DNA from: Thermoproteota archaeon | GTDB taxonomy: Archaea; Korarchaeota; Korarchaeia; B14-G2 | Direction of reading: 5' to 3' | DNA length: 16,536 nucleotides | Assembly (NCBI GenBank): GCA_003661385.1 | Contig: QMWA01000017.1 | Coordinates: 1-16,536, forward strand | Shown here: positions 1 to 6,136 of the stretch, piece by piece | How positions within the stretch are numbered: position 1 is the stretch's first letter | Layout: each line of letters starts with the position of its first letter | Translations under genes and position numbers: made by a program | The notes under the pieces: generated by a model | The model's database searches: none | Told to the model about the DNA's origin: nothing | The model's input: only the letters and a program-made list of their open reading frames with translations

Positions 1-180
1 GATACCGACAGCCATGTGAAAGCATGGCATAGCAGCCTCAAGCTACCGCTTAGCCAAGCTAACACCACCCACTGCTGCAAGTCAGCCCTCATAGCCTCAG
101 GAGCCTAGCACCATGGTGCTGCCCATGTGACAGTTGTGAAGCCCACCAGCCTCGTCTGCTGCAAGCTTAAGCTGCAGCAT
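1..180. other. No recognisable gene at left edge
   Basis: One plus frame is open from base 1 to a TAG at 106-108, but its 35 codons do not resemble a known protein and it could be chance or the tail of a gene cut by the edge. I see no tRNA or other RNA gene. A short hairpin (GCCATG at 11-16 pairing with CATGGC at 23-28) and a 14-bp palindrome at 107-120 are the only structures I can point to. Confidence 0.4.
107..120. repeat. 14-bp perfect palindrome
   Basis: The sequence AGCACCATGGTGCT is its own reverse complement. It lies about 60 bp upstream of the TATA-like element of the HisA-related gene and directly after the stop of the open frame at 1-108. There is no T-run, so it does not look like an archaeal terminator. 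It could be a protein-binding site or chance. Confidence 0.35.
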
Positions 181-182
181 AG

Positions 183-190
183 TTTTTATC
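183..190 (+). promoter_or_regulatory. TATA-like promoter of the HisA-related gene
   Basis: An AT-rich element (TTTTTATC) stands alone in GC-richer DNA. Its centre is about 25-27 bp upstream of the GGTG at 213-216 and 33 bp from the TTG start. That spacing fits an archaeal TATA box feeding a transcript with a leader of about 8 nt. Confidence 0.5.
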
Positions 191-218
191 CTGGTGTGGC
201 AGCTGGCTTTAGGGTGGC

Positions 219-941
219 TTGAGGGTCATTGGCGTCATAGACATGATGGGCGGTGTAGCTGTCAGAGCTATCAGAGGTGAAAGAGAGAGATATAGGCCTG
301 TTGAATGCAAGCTATGTAGGGGAAGCAGACCAATTGACATAGCTGAAGGCTACAGGAGAGTTTATAAGGTCAGTGAGCTATATGTAGCTGACCTAGATGC
401 TATAATGGAGAGGGGCTCGAACCTAGATGCCATTAAGCCTTTGGTTGAAGCAGGCTTTAGTGTGATGGTTGATGCTGGAGTAAGGTCTATAGAGGAGGCA
501 GAGGAGCTCGTGGAGGCCGGCTGCAGGGTCATACTGGCAACAGAGACAGCAGACCTAAGCCAGATAGAGGAGATGGGGGAGACATTAGGCTGGAGGAGGG
601 TTACCATAAGCCTGGACTTCAAGGGTGGGAGGCTCCTGTCAAAGGGGAGCTTAAGGGGACTGAGCTGCAGGGAGGCAGCTGAAGCCATCAGGCACCTGCC
701 AGCAAGCGAAGTCATAGTGCTAGAGCTCTCCAGAGTCGGGACGCTGACAGGCCCACCAACAGATCTCGTTAAAGCGGCTTCAGCAGCGCTAAAAGCCCAG
801 GTGCTAGCAGGAGGAGGCATAAGAGGGCTAGAGGATCTCAGGGAACTGAAGAAGGCAGGTGCATCAGGAGCTCTGATGGCAACAGCCCTACAGGACATGC
901 TAATCCCACCAGAGGACATAAAGGAAGCCATGAAGCTCTAG
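219..941 (+). CDS. HisA/HisF-related TIM-barrel protein
   Basis: This 240-residue protein has the half-barrel features of the HisA/HisF family: an N-terminal strand with Asp8 followed by GG and a basic stretch, a second conserved Asp at 133 (ISLDFKGG), and the phosphate-binding VLAGGGIRG at 195-203. Residues 26-42 (RPVECKLCRGSRPIDIA) differ from histidine-pathway HisA and match the separate hisA/hisF-related group known from methanogens and methylotrophs, so I would not call it the histidine enzyme. No other his gene is nearby. The start is TTG at 219, behind GGTG at 213-216. A degraded second copy follows at once. The function of this subgroup is not firmly known; an aminoaldose isomerase-like reaction or a role in C1-cofactor synthesis is inference. 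Confidence 0.8.
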   Translation: MRVIGVIDMMGGVAVRAIRGERERYRPVECKLCRGSRPIDIAEGYRRVYKVSELYVADLDAIMERGSNLDAIKPLVEAGFSVMVDAGVRSIEEAEELVEAGCRVILATETADLSQIEEMGETLGWRRVTISLDFKGGRLLSKGSLRGLSCREAAEAIRHLPASEVIVLELSRVGTLTGPPTDLVKAASAALKAQVLAGGGIRGLEDLRELKKAGASGALMATALQDMLIPPEDIKEAMKL

Positions 942-953
942 CAAGGCACACCA

Positions 954-1280
954 CGCGGTATAGGTCTGTTAGTGTAGGCCTCTAAGGATAAGCTTAGGGC
1001 TGGGTTGTAGAGATGCTACCGAAGCACTTTCTAAGGTTCCTGTTCGTGAAGTTATTGTGCTGGAGCTCTCTAAGGTTGGCACGCTCAGGGGCCCTGCTTA
1101 GACCTGGTTAAGGTGGCTTCCAGCGTGCTTAGGTGCGATGTTCTGGCTGGTGGTGGCGTCAGGGGCCTCATGGACTTTGCTGCCTTGAGGAGAGCAGGCG
1201 CCTCTGGTGTTCTGGTTGCTACTGTGCTTCAGGACATGCTTGTCTCCCCAGAGGACGTGAGGAGGGCCATGGAGCTTTAG
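954..1280 (+). pseudogene. Decayed second copy of the HisA-related gene
   Basis: Bases 988-1280 encode, across two frames, the C-terminal 40% of a protein like the intact upstream gene. It starts at residues equivalent to S144-L145 and ends at the same C-terminus with a TAG at 1278-1280. Reading stops at TAG 1099-1101; removing a one-base deletion there restores the DLVKVAS frame. In the last 46 codons 30 residues match the intact copy. A short remnant at 959-970 (11 of 12 bases equal to 291-302) suggests a big internal deletion joined the N-terminal quarter to the C-terminal part. No start, TATA box or continuous frame remains, so it is not functional. Silent positions differ widely from the intact copy, so this is not a recent tandem duplication. 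Confidence 0.85.
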
Positions 1281-1298
1281 GTGTAGCTGGTGGAAAGG

Positions 1299-1306
1299 GA
1301 TAAAAG
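1299..1306 (+). promoter_or_regulatory. TATA box of SRPBCC gene 1
   Basis: GATAAAAG lies immediately after the pseudogene stop. Its centre (about 1303) is 25 bp from GGTG at 1328-1331. It rules out a start at TTG 1310, which would be upstream of the transcript. Confidence 0.65.
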
Positions 1307-1336
1307 GGCTTGGTGTACTCGCTTTGTGGTGGGTGG

Positions 1337-1801
1337 TTGAGAGCTTCAGCTTCTCATGTCGTTAAGGCCTCTCCGCTGAGGGTCTTCTGGTACTCTGCTG
1401 ACGAGGAGAATGCTCCTGAGTGGCTTAGCTTGGTCTGTGAGGCTAGGAGGGTCGATGGCACCAGAATCGGGCTTGGCTCTAAGTCTTATTTCAGAGCTGA
1501 TGTCTTCGGGTTTGAGAGCGAGTTCATCTCTGAGGTTGTTGAGTGGAGGCCTCTCTCTAGAGCTGGGCTTGTGATGGTTAGGAGGATTAAGGGGCCTCTC
1601 ACAGACTTCTCTATGTGGCTCTCCTATAGGGGGCTTGATGGGAGGACTAGAGTAGACTTAGCAGTTGAGTTCGAGCTTGGGCTGCCTCCTGTCGCGAAGC
1701 AGGCAGTTGAGCTCGCAGCCAAGATGTCTGTGGACGGGAAGCTGAGGGAGAGCCTCAGGAGGCTTAGCAGGCTGCTTGAAGTCATGATACCGCTAGCTTA
1801 G
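1337..1801 (+). CDS. SRPBCC / polyketide-cyclase-like protein (paralogue 1)
   Basis: A 154-residue protein of the SRPBCC (START/Bet v1-like) type, recognisable from its N-terminal pattern: a strand ending in VVKASP, then the helix VFWYSADEENAPEWL, then a strand with EARRV and a GxGSK turn. These small helix-grip proteins bind hydrophobic ligands in a central cavity; the ligand here is unknown. A homologue on the opposite strand at 6114-6554 aligns along the full length. I chose TTG at 1337 because it matches the paralogue's N-terminus, follows GGTG at 1328-1331 by 5 nt, and lies about 34 bp from the TATA box. The nearest in-frame alternative, TTG 1310, would be upstream of the transcript. It is followed by a convergent gene. 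Confidence 0.7.
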   Translation: MRASASHVVKASPLRVFWYSADEENAPEWLSLVCEARRVDGTRIGLGSKSYFRADVFGFESEFISEVVEWRPLSRAGLVMVRRIKGPLTDFSMWLSYRGLDGRTRVDLAVEFELGLPPVAKQAVELAAKMSVDGKLRESLRRLSRLLEVMIPLA

Positions 1802-1849
1802 GGGTTAAGCTGCCCCAGAGCCTCCCTCAAGCTGAGGAGGATGTGGCTG

Positions 1850-2848
1850 CTACCCTGTGTTTTGCCATGGTGATCTAGCTGCTCTCCTGGCTTCCTCTAC
1901 TGCTTCAGCTACCTCCTGGGCTAGCTGAGCCAGCTCCTCTGGCGGCTTTGGCTCCCGCCCCTCTACTGCGTTCTCTGAGTCTCTTTCTACCTCTGCTTTG
2001 AGGTAGCTGGTGAATGCTTTGTCATGTGGGCATGGTGATAGGCCTATCCAGCACCTTCCCTTGTCTAGGCACTGGCTGCACTTCTCGCTGAAGTACAGGT
2101 GGGCTTTCCAGAGGAGGTAGCCTGGCTTCCACCTTTCTAGCACCGCTAGCTTCTCTCTCGTAGCCCACTCCTCTACCTCCTTGGATGCTGCTGCCTTAGC
2201 TACCTCACCTGCTGCCTTGAGGGCTTCAGCTGGGCTCTTGTGGTATGCCTCCTCTACGAGCTCTGATAGCGCTCTCGGGGATGGCGTCACGTCCCTTATC
2301 GCTCTCAAGGCTTGTACCGGCTTTTCAGCTAGAGCTTTGAGTAAGATTGGCTTTGCTCTGAGAGCTAGCCTGGCTACCATGCCGAGTGTGGGCGCAGTGA
2401 ACGCCTTGAGGGCTTCTGCCTCCTCCCTTGGGCTGGAGGCTCTGGTGTACTCATATAGGCTCTTGAGGTCCTCTTTGAGGATGCTTCCCTCAGGAACCTG
2501 CTTCAGGAGCCTCCTGATCTCCTTGGAGGCTCTCTTCTTCAGCCCTAGCTCCACTAGGATGGTCACATACTCTACTTTGGCTGCTAGGCCTAGCTGCTCT
2601 GAGGCTTCTCTGAATGCTTCAGCTGCCTCATCCAGCTTGCCTTGGTATGCTAGGGTTCTGCCTAGGTTGAGGAGGAGCACTGGGTCCCTGGTGTCCTGGT
2701 ATCCTCTCCTGAGCTCCTCTGCTGCCTCGCTTAGCTCCCCATGTGAGGCTAGTAGAGCTGCTGCTAGAGCTGAAGCCTTGGCCCTGTGCTCTTCTAGCTG
2801 CCTTAGCGCCCTGACTACAGGCCTCCAGCCTTCTCCTACAGCTGACAT
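1850..2848 (-). CDS. TPR-like repeat protein with C-terminal four-Cys cluster
   Basis: A 332-residue, Ala/Leu/Glu-rich helical protein. Residues about 25-115 carry TPR-like helix pairs (SHGELSEAAEELRRGY, YQGKLDEAAEAFREA), the usual protein-interaction scaffold. Near the C-terminus are four cysteines, C257-x2-C260-x5-C266-x6-C273 followed by PH, able to hold zinc or an iron-sulfur cluster. No signal peptide or membrane segment is visible. ATG 2848 has no Shine-Dalgarno. The same frame stays open upstream to a TAG next to the TATA box and encodes protein-like sequence, but contains no ATG/GTG/TTG. A CTG at 2962-2960 sits behind GGAGG with the promoter spacing used by other genes here and would add 38 residues. 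Function unknown. Confidence 0.65.
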   Translation of the reverse strand: MSAVGEGWRPVVRALRQLEEHRAKASALAAALLASHGELSEAAEELRRGYQDTRDPVLLLNLGRTLAYQGKLDEAAEAFREASEQLGLAAKVEYVTILVELGLKKRASKEIRRLLKQVPEGSILKEDLKSLYEYTRASSPREEAEALKAFTAPTLGMVARLALRAKPILLKALAEKPVQALRAIRDVTPSPRALSELVEEAYHKSPAEALKAAGEVAKAAASKEVEEWATREKLAVLERWKPGYLLWKAHLYFSEKCSQCLDKGRCWIGLSPCPHDKAFTSYLKAEVERDSENAVEGREPKPPEELAQLAQEVAEAVEEARRAARSPWQNTG

Positions 2849-2995
2849 GATGATCTTGAGGGGGAGCTTGGACTTGAGGCACTTCTCCAGAGGCTCTCTA
2901 GGGTCTCCTCCCCCGGATAGTGCCTCCCTGAGCTGAGCTATGTGTGCGGCAATAGGATGCAGCTTGACCGCCTCCGCTGGCCTCTTGTGCTCTGG

Positions 2996-3004
2996 CTATT
3001 ATAG
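2996..3004 (-). promoter_or_regulatory. TATA box of the TPR-like gene
   Basis: On the minus strand this reads CTATAATAG. Its centre (about 3000) is 25 bp from GGAGG at 2975-2971, the geometry seen for several other genes in the window. It is divergent from the promoter of the ribbon-helix-helix gene, with about 20 bp between the two TATA boxes. Confidence 0.5.
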
Positions 3005-3019
3005 CTGATGGCGCAATGC

Positions 3020-3027
3020 TTATAAGT
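3020..3027 (+). promoter_or_regulatory. TATA box of the ribbon-helix-helix gene
   Basis: TTATAAGT is a strong archaeal TATA box. Its centre is about 25 bp from GGTG at 3049-3052, which precedes the ATG at 3060 by 7 nt. Confidence 0.75.
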
Positions 3028-3034
3028 GTATTTT

Positions 3035-3048
3035 AGATACATGTATCT
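3035..3048. promoter_or_regulatory. 14-bp perfect palindrome, likely operator
   Basis: AGATACATGTATCT is exactly self-complementary and fills the space between the TATA box and the predicted transcription start at about 3048. A dimeric repressor bound here would block polymerase recruitment. The gene it precedes encodes a ribbon-helix-helix domain, a family that binds short palindromes as dimers, so autoregulation is the natural inference. No second copy was noticed in the window. Confidence 0.6.
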
Positions 3049-3059
3049 GGTGTCCATGT

Positions 3060-3992
3060 ATGAGTGTCGGGGGTGGCATAGAGGATGTCGTGAAGAAGGT
3101 CCGTGAAGCTGTTGAGAAGCTCAGCGAAGACCTCAAGAAGTTCAGCAAGGAGTTCCAGGAGGTAGCCTACTCAGACATCTCAGATGAGGAGAAGATGGCT
3201 GAGCTAAGCAGGATAATAGCAGAGTGCAAGAAGGCCTTGAGAAGCAGGTCCCTGGAGTTCAGGGTTAAGCTCGCTGAAGCGATCTCAGAGCTGCCTAAGC
3301 ACCCAACAGCCCTCAGCTATAGCGAGGTCAAGGAGGCGCTCGATGAGGTGAAGGAGGAGTTTGAGGAGGTAAGGGAGGAGGTGGAGGACTTCATAAGCGA
3401 GGTGAAAGACGCTAGAGGAGAGATAGCTAGGGACCTGAAGAGGAAGAGGCTTGAGGAGGGGGAGGATAGGAGGAAAAAAGCGGTATTCACCGTGGTGAAG
3501 ACAGAGGGGGAGAAGCCAGTCATCAAGATAGTGAAGACAGAGGGGGAGCCTGCTGCTAGAGGCTTCTCAGTAAGGATACCTGAGATAAGGATACCTGACA
3601 TCGGCAGGATAGTTGAGGACGCGCTGTCGCATGCACTCAAGGGGCTTGAGGAAGCTAGGTCAGCTACAGGAACTAGAGTAGTGTCCTCAATCAGGATCCC
3701 TGAGTCTGATGCGAAGCTCATAGACTTCCTGACTGAGGCAGGTGTCTTCTCGAGCAGAAGCGAGGCTATAGCGTACTTCACTCACAAGGGGATCCAGGCT
3801 TCGAGAGACTGGCTTGAGAAGGTCAAGGACAGGGTGAAGGAGCTGATGGAGATCCAGGAGGCAGTCAGGAGGGAGATAGAGAGCATAAAGAGGGAGATAG
3901 GGGAGGCTGCTGGAGTAGAGGTTGAGGCTGAGGGAGGGGAGCAGAAGGAAGCTGAGGAGGAGAAGGGAGGAGGGGAGGCTGAGAGAGCTTAG
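3060..3992 (+). CDS. Coiled-coil protein with ribbon-helix-helix DNA-binding domain
   Basis: A 310-residue, highly charged protein. Residues 7-140 are mostly heptad-like helix (KKVREAVEKLSEDLKKF; a Glu/Val/Lys-rich run at 90-115), suggesting a long coiled coil. Residues 141-182 contain two small direct repeats (VVKTEGE/IVKTEGE and VRIPE/IRIPD). Residues 207-245 fit a CopG/Arc/MetJ-type ribbon-helix-helix: strand VVSSIRIP, helix ESDAKLIDFLTEAG, then SSRSEAIAYFTHKGI. A further helix and an acidic Glu/Gly tail complete the protein. Most such regulators are much shorter, so the DNA-binding domain is embedded in a larger structural protein, perhaps one with a chromatin or scaffold role. The start ATG is supported by the TATA box and GGTG. 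Its own promoter holds a perfect palindrome. The exact role is unknown. Confidence 0.75.
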   Translation: MSVGGGIEDVVKKVREAVEKLSEDLKKFSKEFQEVAYSDISDEEKMAELSRIIAECKKALRSRSLEFRVKLAEAISELPKHPTALSYSEVKEALDEVKEEFEEVREEVEDFISEVKDARGEIARDLKRKRLEEGEDRRKKAVFTVVKTEGEKPVIKIVKTEGEPAARGFSVRIPEIRIPDIGRIVEDALSHALKGLEEARSATGTRVVSSIRIPESDAKLIDFLTEAGVFSSRSEAIAYFTHKGIQASRDWLEKVKDRVKELMEIQEAVRREIESIKREIGEAAGVEVEAEGGEQKEAEEEKGGGEAERA

Positions 3993-4000
3993 GTGGCGTG

Positions 4001-4675
4001 CTAGCTGGTTTCCCCAAGCTCCTCTAGGGCTCTTAGAGCTTCTACGTCGCTTAAGTCCCTCCACTTCCTGTAGGCGTCTGCTACAGCGTAGATTGGGTGG
4101 GTTCTCAGGTTCGGTGCGACCACGGCATCTGCCTGCTGAGCTAGGAGAGCTGCTGCCCTAGCTGATGCTGCTGGAGCTGCTGCAGCAACCCATGATGCAC
4201 CCAGCTTTCTTGCAGCTTTGACTGCTACCAGCATTGTGTAGCCTGTAGCCATCCCGTCATCTACTACTATGGCTCTCCCCCTGATAGCTTCTGGCAGCAG
4301 CCTCCTGTATAGCTTTGATCTCTCCTCTACTGAGGCTAAAGCCCTTTGTATGCACTCCTCCACCTGCCTGGGGGTTAGGGCTGCCAGCTCCGCTAGCCTC
4401 CAGTCTACGTGTACGTCTCCTAGCCATGATACTGCTCCAAAGCCTGCCTCTGTAGTCCAGGGGTAAAGCACCTTCCTGACTACCACGGCTTTGGCTGGTA
4501 TGGCTAGGGCTGAAGCTACCTCAGCTGCTACTGGAGCTCCTCCAGCTGGTATCGCCAGTATGACATCGGCTTTAATGCCTGCCTCCCTTATGAGGGCAGC
4601 TAGAGCCCTCCCTCCGCTCCTCCTGCCCCCGTATACCCTAGTTTTGTCTCTGAGCTCACGGCTTTCAACTATCAT
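4001..4675 (-). CDS. Phosphoribosyltransferase-fold protein
   Basis: A 224-residue protein of the predicted phosphoribosyltransferase type. Diagnostic parts are the type I PRPP-binding loop AIVVDDGMATGYT at residues 135-147, followed by a helix and a strand (GASWVAAAAPAA), and the earlier conserved segments AIPAGGAPVAAEVA (41-54) and VVVRKVLYPWTTEAGFGAVS (64-83). The last two are typical of the free-standing COG1926-like group rather than of hypoxanthine or orotate enzymes. The substrate base is not known. ATG 4675 lies about 29 bp from the symmetric TATA box at 4701-4708, giving a leader of only about 4 nt. It converges with the ribbon-helix-helix gene (8 bp apart) and is divergent from the HExxH gene. 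Confidence 0.8.
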   Translation of the reverse strand: MIVESRELRDKTRVYGGRRSGGRALAALIREAGIKADVILAIPAGGAPVAAEVASALAIPAKAVVVRKVLYPWTTEAGFGAVSWLGDVHVDWRLAELAALTPRQVEECIQRALASVEERSKLYRRLLPEAIRGRAIVVDDGMATGYTMLVAVKAARKLGASWVAAAAPAASARAAALLAQQADAVVAPNLRTHPIYAVADAYRKWRDLSDVEALRALEELGETS

Positions 4676-4700
4676 GTGGCTTGCTTTAGGTCACTAAGGC

Positions 4701-4708
4701 ATATATAT
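4701..4708. promoter_or_regulatory. Symmetric TATA box shared by two divergent genes
   Basis: ATATATAT is palindromic and is the only AT-rich element between the starts at 4675 (minus) and 4730 (plus). Both starts lie 25-30 bp from its centre, so one box could place polymerase in either direction on leaderless or nearly leaderless transcripts. Confidence 0.6.
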
Positions 4709-4729
4709 GTCGGTGCTTAGTGCTCTGTG

Positions 4730-5206
4730 ATGAGTGTCGCTAGAAGGCTGAGTGAGTGTACTGACTTCAGGTGCGTGTTCAGGCTTGTGAAGCAGTGTGT
4801 TAGGGAAGTGCTGGGTAGGGAGAGAGCTGGGGTTTCTCTTGCGCTAGTTGAGCTTCCTGCTTCGATTGCAGCAGCCTCCATGCCTGATGGGACCATAATC
4901 CTGAACAGAACCTTGCTTAGGGCTCTTGGAGAGAGCTTGAGCCGCGTCGAGTTCAACGCCTACCTGTTCTATGTGCTGCTCCACGAGTACCTCCACACCC
5001 TAGGGTACGTGTCTGATGAGGTTGTTGAGGAGCTTGCAGCTGAAGTCTGCAGCGAGAAGCTCGGGAGAAACCACCTATCAACTAAGATAGCTGTAGATGG
5101 GCTTAGGGTTGTGCTGGCTAAGCTCAGGAGGATCCCGTCGCCGTCTGGGAGCGGCGTTGAGGTTGTCCTTGGGATTGACAGCGAGGTCATGGACTACTAC
5201 AGCTAG
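4730..5206 (+). CDS. Small HExxH (zincin-like) protein
   Basis: A 158-residue soluble protein with a clear zincin signature: the helix FYVLLHEYLHTLGY contains H85-E86-x2-H89, two zinc-binding histidines and the catalytic glutamate. A third ligand is not obvious; E97 or another glutamate in VSDEVVEELAAEVC is a candidate. A strand with ELPAS and IILNRTLL precedes the helix, as in archaeal minimal metallopeptidases. No signal peptide or membrane segment is seen. A1 of ATG 4730 is 25 bp from the TATA centre, so the transcript is probably leaderless; GTG 4727 would lie just outside it. Next comes the tRNA thiolase, 9 nt downstream. The peptidase substrate is unknown; activity is inferred from the motif only. 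Confidence 0.65.
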   Translation: MSVARRLSECTDFRCVFRLVKQCVREVLGRERAGVSLALVELPASIAAASMPDGTIILNRTLLRALGESLSRVEFNAYLFYVLLHEYLHTLGYVSDEVVEELAAEVCSEKLGRNHLSTKIAVDGLRVVLAKLRRIPSPSGSGVEVVLGIDSEVMDYYS

Positions 5207-5215
5207 GTGCTCTAG

Positions 5216-6136
5216 TTGAGGGTGTGCAGGCACTGTGGGAGCCGGGCTGGCGAGGTTAGAGTAGGCTATGCTAGGATGTGGCTCTGCAGAGACTGCTTCA
5301 CCAGGTTCTTTGAGAGGAAGGTCAGGAGGACGCTTGAGAAGTACAGGATGCTCAAGGGCGTCAGCAGGCTTGCTGTAGCTGTTTCAGGAGGGAAGGATAG
5401 CGCTGCCCTGCTGGCTGCTCTCGCTAGGCTTGAGCTAGGAATCGAGCTGGCTCCCATACACTTGAACCTGGGGATCCCAGGGTACTCTAGTGAGTGTGAG
5501 AGGAAGGCTAGGGAGCTAGCTGAGCACCTTGGGCTTAGGCTCCAGGTCTTCAAGCTCGAGGAGGAGGGGTTCACTGTTGGGATGCTGGGTGAGACCAGGC
5601 TGAGGAGGAGGGCTTGCGCAGCATGTAGCACTGTGAGGAGGTACTGGCTTAACAGGCTTGCTAGGGAGCTTGATGCTCAAGCTGTTGCTACAGGCCATAA
5701 CCTTGATGACACTGTTGAGGTGCTGTTCAACGCGTACTTCACTGGAGACTTGGAGACCATAGCTAGGCTTAAGCCAGCTCTGCCAGCTAGGGGGAAGCTC
5801 GTGGCCAGGATTAAGCCTCTGATAGCTCTGACGGAGGAGGAGGCCCTGGAGTACGCTGAGATCCTGGAGCTCCCGTTTACCAGCGTGAAGTGCCCTCTAG
5901 GCAAGGGGTCTAGGAGCTTGAGGAGGAAGAAGCTGATTGAGACGATAGCTGAGGAGGTTCCTGGGTACAAGCACACCTTCCTCTCAGCTCACCTCAGGGT
6001 TTTTCAGCCCATGGCTGAGGAGCATGCTGAGCTGGGTGAGCTCGGGGAGTGCAGGCTGTGTGGTGAGCCTAGCTCTCAGGAGGTTTGCGGGTACTGTAGG
6101 GTTAAGTCTGCTGTCAGAGCCTATCTAGCTTCCTGA
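5216..6136 (+). CDS. TtuA/Ncs6-family tRNA 2-thiouridine synthase
   Basis: A 306-residue PP-loop ATPase that adenylates a uridine in tRNA and replaces its oxygen with sulfur. All family landmarks are present: an N-terminal zinc site (C4, C7, C24, C27), the PP-loop SGGKDS at 57-62, the cluster/catalytic cysteines C134-x2-C137, a third cysteine C226 (VKCPLGKGS), HNLDD at 161-165, and a C-terminal zinc site (C279, C282, C291, C294). C134, C137 and C226 correspond to the three residues that hold the 4Fe-4S cluster in TtuA. Whether the target is position 34 or position 54 cannot be told from sequence alone. The start TTG 5216 is preceded by GGTG at 5206-5209. It follows the HExxH gene in one operon and overlaps the convergent SRPBCC gene by 23 bp at the 3' end. 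Confidence 0.9.
   Translation: MRVCRHCGSRAGEVRVGYARMWLCRDCFTRFFERKVRRTLEKYRMLKGVSRLAVAVSGGKDSAALLAALARLELGIELAPIHLNLGIPGYSSECERKARELAEHLGLRLQVFKLEEEGFTVGMLGETRLRRRACAACSTVRRYWLNRLARELDAQAVATGHNLDDTVEVLFNAYFTGDLETIARLKPALPARGKLVARIKPLIALTEEEALEYAEILELPFTSVKCPLGKGSRSLRRKKLIETIAEEVPGYKHTFLSAHLRVFQPMAEEHAELGELGECRLCGEPSSQEVCGYCRVKSAVRAYLAS

Noticed and set aside
1-108. Open frame running in from the left edge to TAG 106-108
   Set aside because: Thirty-five codons without a recognisable motif and with unremarkable composition; too little to call a partial gene.
1310-1336. Start of SRPBCC gene 1 at TTG 1310
   Set aside because: It lies only a few bases after the TATA box, upstream of any expected transcript start, and the extra residues have no match in the paralogue.
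2846-2900. Possible C/D-box RNA (ATGATGA near 2847 on plus)
   Set aside because: No CTGA box follows at the proper distance with a matching internal C'/D' pair, and the bases lie at the start region of the TPR-like gene.
2181-2936. Long plus-strand open frame opposite the TPR-like gene
   Set aside because: It is Ser/Ala/Leu-rich with no motif and is the mirror of a minus-strand gene with TPR-like repeats, a TATA box and typical codon use. Similar antisense frames occur opposite most genes here because AGC/GCT-rich codons leave few stops.
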